A stretch of DNA of 64,000 nucleotides from Malachius bipustulatus. Taxonomy: Eukaryota > Arthropoda > Insecta > Coleoptera > Melyridae. Positions 45,181 to 55,641 of the stretch are shown one piece after another. Position numbers and translations under genes: made by a program. The stretch spans positions 1,550,001 to 1,614,000 of the forward strand of contig OU342638.1 in assembly GCA_910589415.1 (NCBI GenBank), given 5' to 3'. The notes under the pieces were generated by a model that was given only the letters and a program-made list of their open reading frames with translations, did no database searches and was not told where the DNA came from. Position 1 is the first letter of the stretch; each line of letters starts with the position of its first letter.

Positions 45181-45479
45181 TTTTTTTTGCTAATTATTAA
45201 AAATAATCACTTAAATAGTGGCTAAATAAAAATTATCACAAAATAGTGGTCTCATTTGTACTTCATACAAATTATTAGCAGTTAATCTACCCATCAATAT
45301 TTTAATAAACCTTCAACATGGAATTCCATCTTAGCATTGGCTAACGTCACAACTGCTCCCATGCGTTGGCACCGTCCTACACTCACAGTTTTTCGTAGGC
45401 CTAGTACTAGAAGAGAGTTCAGAAATTCAACTCGTCCACACACCAACAACTTGAGTCATTGCCACAATTCGTCCACGAC
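45181..45479. other. No recognised gene
   Basis: AT-rich stretch between the GC-rich block and the copia scrap. No motif seen. Confidence 0.4.
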
Positions 45480-45700
45480 CGACTAGCTTATCTTTTCACT
45501 TTTCACGCATAGTAACAAACCACTTGTCATCATTGAACATGTGACAAGTGGCATCACTATCTGCAATTACTTCATCACTACGTTCACCAGCCGTGGCAAT
45601 CTCGGCAACACCTTCGAGCCTGCTCTATCAGACCTTTTATGACATCGTTCTGGACAATCCTGTTTGAAATGTCCCAACTGCTCACAAAAGTAACAGTATC
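45480..45700 (-). pseudogene. Ty1/copia gag-protease scrap
   Basis: In one frame the minus strand gives a CCHC zinc knuckle, CYFCEQLGHFKQDC. In another it gives IADSDATCHMFNDDKWF, like the copia protease motif D-S-G-A-T-x-H-M with Gly replaced by Asp. Order and spacing fit copia gag followed by protease. No further pol sequence was found nearby. Confidence 0.55.
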
Positions 45701-46319
45701 AAAGCAGCAGGGAGTGAATTGTTTACCCAACTACGAAACAGATAAAATGAGACACTCACTACTGAAGAGCGCATAGTCGTATAGCCGACTGGCAGGGTGG
45801 TCTGCCAAGCCAATTCCTGCAAGTGATCTCATTTCTTGCAGGTGCAGCCCATAAAAACTGGTTTTATGTTGCTGCTCTGTTTACACAAGTTATTTCACAG
45901 AATTTACTCTTTATGCTTTATGCAGATTTTGAACTTAATTTTTAGGAGTTCTGTTTTATACAGCTTGTATAAACCCAGCTTAAATTTTTTTGATTGTGGC
46001 AGGAAAAATGCATAGACAGATTATTAGGGCATTGATTCTGCAAGAGGTAACAAAGGAGTGATGGTGTGTGACACCATCACTTCAAATTCGAACGATTGCC
46101 GGCTTAATTTTAGAAAGTAGCGCTAGAGAACGTTAAAATTATTGTCCGCTACCATATGATACACAGCGATACGGAGCCCTTAGTGTCGTTGAACGCAAAA
46201 TGATTGGTAGCGATACCAATCGCTCCAGATCGCTCCCTCCCGTTGAACGCACCTAATGAAAATGTGTGAATATAAAAAGAAAATTCATAATAATATTTTG
46301 GATATATATTTTACAAAAT
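45701..46319. other. No recognised gene
   Basis: No coding motif. Near 46190-46250 a CGTTGAACGC motif occurs twice close to CGATACCAATCGCTC, which hints at the subterminal part of a DNA transposon, but no partner end was identified. Confidence 0.35.
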
Positions 46320-47330
46320 TTAATGCTTTTCACATTCCATCTTTCTTACGAGGAGCTCCCTTTCCTTAAGCTGGAGCTCCTTTTCTTTAAAAATGAGCTC
46401 CTCCTTAAAGAGGAGCTCCTTTTCCTTGAAGCAGAGCTCCCTCTCCCGAAGTTCGAGCTCTTTTTGGTGTGATATGGACTCTGCGGCTGACCTCCTGTCT
46501 CTTTGAGCAGCTGCATACGTCGCAACGACATTTTCTAATATAGATTTTGCTGTAACAAAAAAATATGTCAATAGTAATAGTGAGACAAAAAAAACAACAA
46601 GTATGAAACACCTTACTCGAGACACATGTTCTTTTATTTGTGGCATTGTTGCCATCACTGCAGTTGGGGGATTTGAGGAAACTCCTCTTCTGCAGCACGG
46701 TCTTCGCCGGACTATGGGGCTGCGACCCAGTTTCCGTCACAATTTCTACGGTGGTGGGTTGCTTGGGTGGTTCGGTGGTTGTATGGGTGGGACCAAACCC
46801 AATCTCGCCGATGTCCTCGTTGCCCCGAACACTGATCCATGTCAGTAGTGACATGAGCTTTTCCTCGGATTGACTTAGTTTTTTTTTTGGTTTCATCCTC
46901 CCCACCACCGCCAGTTCTGCTTAACGCCACATGCAAGTCTCTTGTCTTTTTTTTAGTGTGGCATTTCCAGTCGATGAAAGTCTAAAAAAAAATCTCATAT
47001 CATCTTCATATTTAGTGTGTCCACGGATGGAGCTCACTATACTTGAAAATTCGAATTTATTGCACAGGGTGAGCTAAAAAAAGTAAAACACTAATCTTGT
47101 ATACTCCTACCTTTTTCCACTGGCTCTTTGATTTAGCTGGACCACAGCCACAGCTGTTCAAAAGTGTGGTCAACTCCTGCCACTGGGTATCCGCTTCCTC
47201 TATTTCTGTGGATTTTGTTTTCCCGTGCAGGAGAAGTGGATGCTTTCCAATAAACTGCACCATCAGATTGAACTGCTGTGGTGCAGTTTTTTTTTTTCAC
47301 TTGAAGTGCGGTGCACGTGGGGTCACTCAT
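46320..47330 (-). CDS. Three-exon Myb/SANT (zeste-like) gene with a coiled-coil tail
   Basis: Exon 1 (47111-47330) starts MSDPTCTALQVKKK and encodes the first part of a zeste-type Myb/SANT domain: QFIGKHPLLLHGK and LNSCGCGPAKSKSQWKK. The donor is GTAGGA. Exon 2 (46617-46981) completes the domain with TFIDWKCHTKKKTRDL and a TGGGG linker. The donor is GTAAGG. Exon 3 (46320-46549, acceptor GTTACAG) gives a charged, Glu/Leu-rich helix (RELCFKEKELLFKEEL) that should be a coiled coil. Exon phases match. Two frame breaks exist, both in homopolymers (11 T at 47287-47297, 10 T at 46879-46888), so sequencing error is likely. Such proteins bind DNA, either as host regulators or as Harbinger-type accessory proteins. 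I cannot tell which. Confidence 0.7.
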
Positions 47331-47826
47331 TTTTAAATACAGCGATCGACGTTTTATAAATTAATAATAATAAAATAACAATAATATAACAATAAAACAA
47401 CAAAACTTAATAAAAACAACCCAACAACTGATTAACAAAAACAAAATGTAACAAAAAAAGTCAAAGTTAAAAAATCACGAAGCGCACACAATACAACCAA
47501 CACGAGGAAGAATGAAGAATGTTCAAGTTCTTGTCATTATGATTATAATGTAATTGTAATTATAATGTACCTAATTATAATTAAATAACCTGACGTGAAG
47601 TCCGGATTTTATGTTACCATTTTATGGTACTTGCGCGTGCGTAGACCAATTTCTATTTACCTCAACCGGACCTCGACAGCACGGAAGCGATCGGAATTCA
47701 TTTCTACTGAATTTAAATTTCTAGTGCGCTACGGAATACCGAATCTAAGTAACTTCTACTCACGCCCCCCACTTCTATTCTATTCTCGTCATCTCTATTC
47801 GATTTGAAGTTACGGAATAGGGCTGA
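47331..47826. other. No recognised gene
   Basis: Upstream of the Myb/SANT gene. AT-rich, no motif. It may contain that gene's promoter. Confidence 0.4.
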
Positions 47827-48659
47827 TTATGTTACTTCTTCTTTTTTTTTTGTGGTGCTACAGTGAGCACGACGTCTGTATGTACCCACTTTTGGTAGAT
47901 GTGTTCCAACATTAAGTAATGGAGGAACAAGTTTCAAAGGACGTCCAATAATAGAATCATATTGCTTGTCCATTTTTGGCCTAGGACCTTTACTTTTTCG
48001 TCCACAATAATAACTGCACACACCCTCTCTCGAAAATTCAGAATCCAAATCGTCTTTATATAAATTTTGCAAAGATGTTGCCTTTAAAACAATATCTGCA
48101 TCACTCATATGTATTAAGTTTCAGAGAAATCCGAAGCTATGTTCAATTTCTCTGTATTCACTTTTACGTTTATATAGCACGTTCACTGCCACTCACCATA
48201 AGGGTGCCGAAGGTTTTGTATTCTGAACACCAAGAATGTCAGTTTTGCTCTGTCACTTCAATGCTGACATTATATATTATATCCATGGAAGTTTCTTAAA
48301 CATCGATACATATTTCTTCTTTCAGATTTAGTTCCATGCATCTTTTTCTGATGACGTTGTATAAGGGTCGCACCTTATATAAAACATTGGTGCAGTTTGC
48401 TGGTTTAGTTAGATTGTCAACAAAATGAAGATTATTTCTTAACTGAAAAAATCAATCTCTTGTCATATTTTCTGTAAATATAGCAAGTCCCAAAGACTTT
48501 TCCCAATACATTCATGCGAGCTCTAGGCATTTTTAGAGCTCCCGCAGCAATGTGAAGACCAAAGAGTACCCTAATTTCTTTTTCTGAACACATTTTAAAA
48601 TTAGTCTTATTATTTTGTAACACATACATGCTCGTGTTTTCTGCAACACTTTGGAACAT
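47827..48659 (-). pseudogene. piggyBac transposase fragment, third family
   Basis: The N-terminal core piece reads MFQSVAENTSMYVLQ and EIRVLFGLHIAAGALKMPRA. Further on, another frame gives NNLHFVDN, YKVRPLYNVIRKRC and CIDE, the region of the first catalytic Asp. Then the sequence jumps to a C-terminal piece, DKQYDSIIGRPLKL, ending in a short Arg/Cys tail. The middle with the second and third Asp is missing. PGBD3-like families look closest by pattern. Confidence 0.7.
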
Positions 48660-49189
48660 TTCATTAGGTATATATTTAAAAAAATAATTCAGTGGGGAAG
48701 AAATTTCACTTTCGTGTTCTTCATCTGCATTTAGAAAGTTGTCTTTAGGGATGAATACTGCCCTATCTTTGCTCCATTTTATTGTATTTTTTGGTGTGAT
48801 AATCTCTAAAAAATAAACATTGGTTCTTTAAGTATTCATATTCTGCCCAAAAAAGGCAAAAGGCAGTAAGTGAGAAAACCCTGAATTATGATAAATTGAA
48901 TTTCAGTGAAATTTAATGCCCGTTCCATAATAATCGGGCTATGCAATGAAACTGGGCTCTTATAATAAACAAAAAATACACGTTTTATTTCTTTTATAAT
49001 CATGAAGTGTTTCACTTTTTAATTTAATAAAAAAATCACATACTGCCTTTTTCGTCAGTTTTTTTTAATAGGTTGATTGATAAATCAGCAGTGATAAGTG
49101 AAGTAAATGAGAAGGTACTTATTCTTTTCAAAATGTTTATTTATTTTTATACATCTGTAATTTTTGACTTCATTTTTTTGGATCATTGA
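48660..49189. other. No recognised gene
   Basis: AT-rich sequence between a piggyBac and a DNC-type fragment. Part may be upstream piggyBac N-terminal sequence, but no motif is certain. Confidence 0.35.
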
Positions 49190-50430
49190 CTTCAGTAAGC
49201 GTCCCTTAAATTCATCCAGAATAATTTCCTGTTTTCGGTCATCAGAGGCCCCAATCCAGATAAGATTCCTTGCTTTTTGGCAACTGGAATTCCTCTTGGC
49301 CCGACACACAATTTTTCTGATATTTCTAGCCGATGTTTTTTCTTCAAGAAATTATATTCCCGGAATACCTGGTCCATCGAACTATTTTTGTTATGTATAT
49401 TAGATGGGTTTCTTCTGAACTGGATGACAGAAACACAGCACAGAAGAGGTCGATTATTTTTTTTTCGATTTTGAATCGCCTGATTTCCAGTCCAAAATGC
49501 CTTCGTTGTCTAAGCATACAACGTTCATTTTTTCCCCGTTAGAATTTTGAGCCGCACCAACGAAGTCATTAAAATCATATAGATTGCCCATGTACTTCAT
49601 GCTTAGTTTAACGCCATGATGAATAGAGTGTGCCCTGCCCTCAAATGTGTGCCCTGCTTCAAAATATTTCAACATGATATCTTCAGCTGCAATTTTGTTG
49701 GAATTTACTAAAGTCAGCAATGCGGTAAACAATTTCCAGTTCTTATTTTGCCCTGAGCAATTATCCACCCAATAGACGAAGTGAAAGACGTCCCGTTCTT
49801 CCATCAATGCTCTGTGATAGCAGGATGCTATTTCTTCTGCTTTTCTGCCAACTAGTGCCTCATGCCACAAAACTGATATATTTTTCTTCACGCCGCTACA
49901 TTTTGGATCTCTCATTAGGGGAAATGTTTGGTGGAAGGCGACTATTCTTTTTGTAAAACATGTTTTCTTGCTGCCTGGAATTCGTGGTAACATGATAACT
50001 TTTTGTAAATCTACACTTCAAAAACTGATTTCTTCTTTGATACATGATTCTGCTACGTCTTGCCTATATTGATCTCTAGAAATTTTAACTTTCCTTGCAT
50101 GCTCCAAAAATTTTTTGTAGATGTTACAGTTTTGAAATTTTTCAGAATTTTTACATCTAGTATTCATGACACTTTGTTTGTCGTTAATATTGACTTCTAC
50201 CTCTTTCTGATTTTCTTTTTGTTTTTCACTTTTGTTATTATTACTCTCTGGTTCATTCTGATGATTTCCATCAGTTTCATTTGCCAGTCCTGTAGGAACA
50301 TTGGTACCCTCACCGCTTTCATGAAATTTTAAGTGTTGATCTTGGATGACACAATGGCCACATTTTTCGTGTCCCAGTTTTGTAAAACTGATTTTTAATT
50401 CATCAGTTACCACTTTTTGGTATGTTTTAA
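49190..50430 (-). pseudogene. DNC-x-[GA]-QNKN-family transposase-like gene, copy 3
   Basis: The N-terminal part has KLGHEKCGHC (zinc-like) and a Lys/Glu/Asn-rich linker. The core has SVDLQKVIMLPRIPGSKK, WHEALVGRKAEEIASCYHRA, WVDNCSGQNKNWKLF and KYFEAGHTFEGRAHSIHHG. The C-terminal part reads CCVSVIQFRRNP and SEKLCVGPRGIPVAKKQGIL. An in-frame TGA near 50015 and a frame change in a nine-T run (49457-49465) interrupt it. The order of blocks matches copy 1 (16911-18103), but there is no intron between the zinc and DNC parts here at the place where copy 1 has one. Confidence 0.6.
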
Positions 50431-50539
50431 ACAATAAATAACAAACTAAATAACAACAAATAAATAGACAATAAAATAAACAAAAAAGTATTGGAAAATT
50501 TAAGTTGGCACCCAAACTAAAGCCATAGATTAATTGGTT

Positions 50540-51045
50540 GCAGCTCCATCAAATGGTAAAGAAATAAGTCATATTATTCCTGCAATGTGTAACATTTTAC
50601 AGCAACCTTTCACTAAAGTAGCTTTTTCTGAAGCAGTTACAGAGTTTATCAGAAAATACCCTATTGGTACTTTCCACTGGCAATTTACACCGACTAATAA
50701 AAAAACTAAAGCTTCTCTTGCTAAAGGGAGTGAGTCATTATCCAGGTTGACACCAAAGTTAATATACCCTATATTTCTTCCAACTTGCCAGTCTACATGT
50801 TGTCTAATAGACATTTCGTCCATGATGAGGGAACACACTAGATCTTTCCCTTGACTTTTAAGCTCCTGAGCTTTAATTTTTATCGCCGTGAATCCTTCTG
50901 AAGTATATCCTGGAGAGGCGTCAATGGAAGAATACCACTTCCTAATGGTACTTGGATGAGGCAAGCAATTACCAAATTGTTTTCTAATATAATTATATGC
51001 CCTGGCAGAATAAAAATGCAATGTTAGTGCAAATGCTCTCAGATC
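50540..51045 (-). pseudogene. P-type transposase, N-terminal half, rearranged copy
   Basis: Product: LHFYSARAYNYIRKQF, LPHPSTIRKWYSSIDASPGY, LIMDEMSIRQHVDWQVGRN and VGVNCQWKVPIGYFLINSV. These blocks belong to the first half of the P/THAP9 transposase. On the minus strand this half comes after the C-terminal half (51045-51640), the reverse of the normal order. The border near 51045 has a run of nine T. Confidence 0.75.
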
Positions 51046-51640
51046 TGGAGAATTTTTTTTTGCTCACATTGCTCACATTTAATCCTTTTACTTAATTTCT
51101 CACTAACAAAACCTGCAATATAGGTATCTACTTCTGAACTATACAATGACAAATTATCGTCGTGAAATGCGTACGTATGGTCCTGTAAAAATTTGTAATT
51201 ATCAGATTCAGCTTCTGTTATTTCTGATATTAATTTTTGGTTGGGCAAAGTTTCATTAATAATTTCTTCTGGCGGTTTATTAAAGGAAGAAACATTTAAA
51301 ATATTAATTTCATCTAAAGGAATGCAATTTCTAGCTCCTCCATCTCTTACTTCTGCATCTACTTTCGAGTATCACGAGCTTTTTATCGGCAGATGTAAAC
51401 TGCCTACGAGTAGGGTTGTTATTATAGGCCCCCCTGTGATCTGACCTCGGATCTGACAGATGAAAAAAAATTCTAGGATATTTTTCTGCAAGTTCAGACC
51501 TCATTCCCAGTAAACTTTTAAGGCCGATTAAGCCTAGAAAACCAATTTTTCTGTTTGAATATAAAATGAGGAATTGTGCTGTGGCAGAAAGATCTGAAAG
51601 ATATTTTCTTATGGAAATCTACAATTTTTTAATACATCAT
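51045..51640 (-). pseudogene. P-type transposase, C-terminal half, rearranged copy
   Basis: In two frames: SNRKIGFLGLIGLKSLLGM, then GAYNNNPTRRQFTSADKK, then YIAGFVSEKLSKRIKCEQC. These are C-terminal P/THAP9 blocks. They precede the N-terminal half at 50540-51045 on the same strand, so either two truncated copies lie tail to head or the gene was circularly permuted. Confidence 0.7.
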
Positions 51641-51666
51641 ATTTAAGCATAGGATTCAAATAAAAG

Positions 51667-51801
51667 TATAGTTAGACCAGAGATATAACGAAACGACTTC
51701 TGTCATTTTATCAATTTTTGGATTATTGAAATATTGTTGAAGTCATAAAATATGACAGGTTAACAATTAGATCATTTCGTTATATCTCTTGGTCGACTAT
51801 A
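51667..51801. mobile_element. 135-bp MITE with TATAGT ends
   Basis: Inverted repeats: TATAGTTAGACCAGAGATAT (left) and TATAGTCGACCAAGAGATAT (right, reverse complement), each followed by AACGAAAYGA. TA-rich flanks fit a Tc1/mariner-type target. No coding capacity. Confidence 0.78.
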
Positions 51802-52599
51802 CCTACATACCTGTGAAATTTTAACTTAAACTTTTTTGTTCTCCGTGAAGTACAATTTATAGCTGAACAGGAGGACTCAACCATTTTTAAAACAACTGAT
51901 ATTAAGTATCTAATAATTAAATTACATTAACTCTCAAGTCTAAAACTTAAAATAGTGTATTTTATTATAAAAATACACTAATAAAAAATTCGTCTGTGCA
52001 CTAAAAATAAGTCCACGAGTCCAACTGCTCACAAGCAAGGAATTAAATGGCTGGCTGACTTTGAATTTTGATCTTTCTGCCCTGACTAGCACCATCCTCT
52101 CTATCTGTCTCACTCTGGAATCGATCGATGCACGCTATGGCTTGTCCATTGGTATTATAAAGTCAATGGTTTTAACACTCGACTATTTTTCGTGAAATTG
52201 CGGTCACTTAAAATAGCTCTAATAGTCCAATGTTATGTCATTTGTTTCAATGTAGCCTAGGGTGGCAAGGAAAAATGTCTTACACACCTGGACAGATTGG
52301 TCATCTAGGGATTTTAATGAATATTTGTTAGTACATGAATTGCGAAAGAATAGTATTGCGTTTTTTATTCAATATCAACACACCCAAGAACAAAAATGCT
52401 TTCTGTTCTTGAGATTGAAGTTCTCAATATTGTGAGTTAATTGGTACACGCCTGTCCTCTGGTATTTTTTCAGTACCTACACTTGAGCCTGCATGTTGCA
52501 TGACAACCTTCAATAACTGGATGTGTTTGTTTAACTATCAGTCTTTTAATTTTCTTTCTTTCCAAATGGTTATGAAAAAAAAAAGAAATATTTGAGAAT
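51802..52599. other. No recognised gene
   Basis: AT-rich with a GC-richer part near 52040-52150. No coding motif seen on either strand. Confidence 0.4.
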
Positions 52600-53656
52600 A
52601 GAAGTTATCAGCAAATAATATTTTACCAGATATGTCCCTAACTCTGCTTTCAATAGTTTGAGAACAATCGATTGAGAATGCCCCAAGCCAGCTTCCGTTT
52701 CACCTTTTCCAGTATAAATAATCACATTGGAAGGTATATCCTTCCGGTGAACAAAGCTTTATATAATTTTACTCCATATTTATGGATTTTGTTTGGGATG
52801 TATTGCCGGAAATGGAGTCTCCCTGTGAATGGTACCACAGATTCATCAATAACCAGAATGTTACCAGGTTGTAGAACTTTCTGGAAATTTTTTAGCAATT
52901 TTGAAAATATATTGTCAATTTTATGCAGTCTGTTTGATCGATCAGAAGTTTTATTGTTCTCAAAATGAAGAAGTTTTAACAGCAGTAGATATCGATCCCC
53001 GCTCATAACACTTGCGATGAATTTATTGAAAAATATGCCGTCTTTGGACCAATAAAAATTGATATGGGGAACTTGCGTAAGGGCCATGGCTATAGTTATG
53101 CCTAAGAAGGCCTAATCTCATTTTTATTTGTCGGGATCCACGAGTTCAATCTGGATTTTTTAGAATGCCGAATTCCAAGTTGCTGAGCGGCATAATTGTT
53201 GGTTTCGGTAACAATAATTTCCAGGATCTCATCAGTGACAAACAACTGAAAAGCATCTAGGGGTTTTGTTATCTCAGACTTTATCTCAGACATTATCCTC
53301 TTCCAGATCATACCATTGTTCATCATTCTCATTTTGATTAATTATTTCTTCTTGTTCATTTATTGTTGTAAATTCTGCTACATCGCTATCATTATATTCA
53401 GAAGACTCTGAGGAATCGGGGACATAATTTTTATCTAAAACACTATCATCACTGCTCTGTGGATCTTCTATTCTATACTATTCTCATCCGATCGGATAGA
53501 TGACCTACTATTATTGTCTATTTCTGTTTGCATTTTATTATCATTTATGGTTTCTACTTCCATTTCATCTTCGACTCTTTGTTCTCTTTCAACATCTTCA
53601 ATGTCATTCACATTACTGTTTCCATTATTAACACCTTCATTAGCTTCTGGTTGCAT
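52600..53656 (-). pseudogene. piggyBac transposase fragment, fourth family
   Basis: Acidic N-terminus (to about 53285), then PLDAFQLFVTDEILEIIVTE, FLGITIAMALTQVPHINFYW, GDRYLLLLKLLHFEN, VIDESVVPFTGRLHFRQYIP (first catalytic Asp) and KYGVKLYKA. In a shifted frame follow YTGKGETEAGLGHSQSIVLK and, after a gap, FADNFYSQ (second catalytic Asp). Sequence beyond that is lost. At least four frame breaks are needed. A 12-bp duplication GTCTGAGATAAM lies near 53270-53293. Similar in pattern to PGBD4-like proteins. Confidence 0.85.
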
Positions 53657-53959
53657 GTTACTTTGATTACTGCTGATTTACACTTCATTCTCAATAGAAA
53701 CAACATTTTTATCAAGTTAGTTATTTAATCACAATTAATTCATAACAAAAAGCAATTTACGCAAGTAACACGTCTGCGCAGGTGGGACTCACCACACAGT
53801 AACCCAATGTCGCCGGAGGCATGTGCCGCACAGAAATTATACAACTTGAGTAGTGTGTGGCCCATGCCTCTGGAGGCATATTTATTTATTTAATCATATA
53901 CGGGCAAAATTGCGTTTTTACAGAAGTTTGGTATAACATAGTGTGGTTTTGTAATGCGA

Positions 53960-54060
53960 TTAACAAAATATTATATTAAAAAATAATAACAATAATAAAA
54001 ACAATAGCAATAATAACAACAATAACAAAATTACTAGAAAACAAAACAGTATTAAATACT
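53960..54060. repeat. AAT/AAC-type low-complexity run
   Basis: Imperfect AATAAC, AATAAAAAC and AACAATAAC units. Simple sequence with no other content. Confidence 0.7.
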
Positions 54061-54087
54061 TGAGATAAATAAATAAGTTTAACAATA

Positions 54088-54798
54088 CAGTAGAAGCTCG
54101 ATTATCCGAAGTAATGTGGACCGAACCCATTTCGGATAAGTGAAAGTTCGGATAATACGGAGTTTTTTACGAATATATAAAATAATGTAGGCAGATAAGT
54201 TACATGACTTTTTATTGTTAAAAACAACTCAACATAGTAATAAATCTTCGTAATCCTGCGTGGCGGCCACTGTTTTTAATAACTCTCCTTTATCAAGACG
54301 CTCGATTGCTTTTAATTTATCTGTCATTGTTACTACCATTTTTTTACGTTTTTTTAAATTGCTGGATGACATGTTTACGTGACTAAAGACTATTGCTTAC
54401 TTGGAAAGAAACTGAAATTGTAAATCATAAAGGGAACAAATACCTAACTGAAGTGAAAATCCTCTTATTGGAAGTGAAGCAGGCAGGAAATAAAAACCGG
54501 TTATTTATTGGGCAGTTCCGTGAAATTCTAACATCTGGCTAGTGAAAAGCATTTTATTATTCCTGAGAAAATGTATACCTAAATATATTATGTGTATGAA
54601 CAGTAAATATTACAATTTCGGATAATGCGGAGTATTTGAAGGCGCGCGTTTCGGATAACGCGGATGACTTGATTTTTCGTTCAAATTTCGGATACGGACC
54701 ACGATCGTTCCGGATAAAGCGGCGGTTTTAAAAATCAATTTTGTTCCGGATAAAGCGGATTCCGGATAATCGCGATCCGGATAATCGAGCTTCTACTG
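54088..54798. mobile_element. Tigger/pogo-type deletion derivative, 711 bp
   Basis: Ends read CAGTAGAAGCTCGATTATCC on both sides, with a TA duplication (54086-54087 and 54799-54800). Subterminal regions carry many CGGATAA units. Inside is a short piece of a pogo/Tigger transposase start (54229-54372), so the element is an internally deleted copy and not a random MITE. Confidence 0.9.
54229..54372 (-). pseudogene. Tigger/CENP-B-like transposase N-terminus
   Basis: 47 codons starting MSSSNLKKRKKMVVTMTDKL, then KAIERLDKGELLKTVAAT, then unrelated residues to a stop. This is the first helix-turn-helix of a pogo/Tigger (CENP-B-type) transposase, cut off in the second helix by the internal deletion of the element. 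Confidence 0.75.
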
Positions 54799-54800
54799 TA

Positions 54801-55641
54801 CTATGACAAATTTTATAAAGATATAAAAACAAAAAAAATAGAAAATATAATTTTCAACGAATTTAAACAAATTTTATTGTAAAAGATTTATTTTCCCTAG
54901 AGAATATTGACAAATTATTCGCAGAACGAGCTGAAAAAGGCAAATTATTCCAGTTTCTAACTAACCTAATTGAGGATGTATACTGCGTATAGTTCTGATT
55001 ACTTAGAGGATTGTATCACAAGGAGATTTGGGTTCCGAATTTATTGTAAGGTTGAAACATGCACTTTATCTCTTCTGAGTTTGTATAGCCATTAATAGAT
55101 TTAAAAACAAAACGGTTTCCTCGGCAAATGTGTAACGATTGGATGGTATGTTAAAATTTAGCAGTGACATCTTACGCTTCTTTTCAAATCAAACTCATAG
55201 CTATTTATTTAATTGAAATCCGTGTAGAACTTGTTAAGCTATCGCTTTCGCACAAGGGGCAGTTCAGGTTGTCTTCCAGCGACTAAAATCGACCAAAAAG
55301 TAGCTTAGGGAAAGAACGATGTAATTACTAATTATTTGTAATCCCGCGAGGGGCATCCAGCATTACCTGTTCTTTCTCTATGTTTCTGACCCGTTACTCG
55401 AGCTCCCAACCCTTTATATACGATTTTCTACTCCTATCGCCCCTTCCCCGGCGCTCCTAGTGATCTGCTTATCGTTTCTTCCCCTCTGATGAACGAATTC
55501 GTTCTTTAAGCCGTGTATACCTACTATAGAATTTATTTACTTCTTTATAATTTTTATCATCCTGCAAATTATTCTTTTGTTTGTTGGAATTTTATTTCCT
55601 ACCGTAGGTATTTGTTGAAATTTCTTCACTTAAATATTTAT
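54801..55641. other. No recognised gene
   Basis: AT-rich with a GC-richer part near 55240-55470. No protein motif seen. Confidence 0.4.

Noticed and set aside
50440..50515. Hydrophobic Phe/Cys/Leu start of a frame, like a membrane segment
   Set aside because: It lies upstream of the DNC-type core in AT-rich DNA, is not shared by the other copies, and is probably untranslated.
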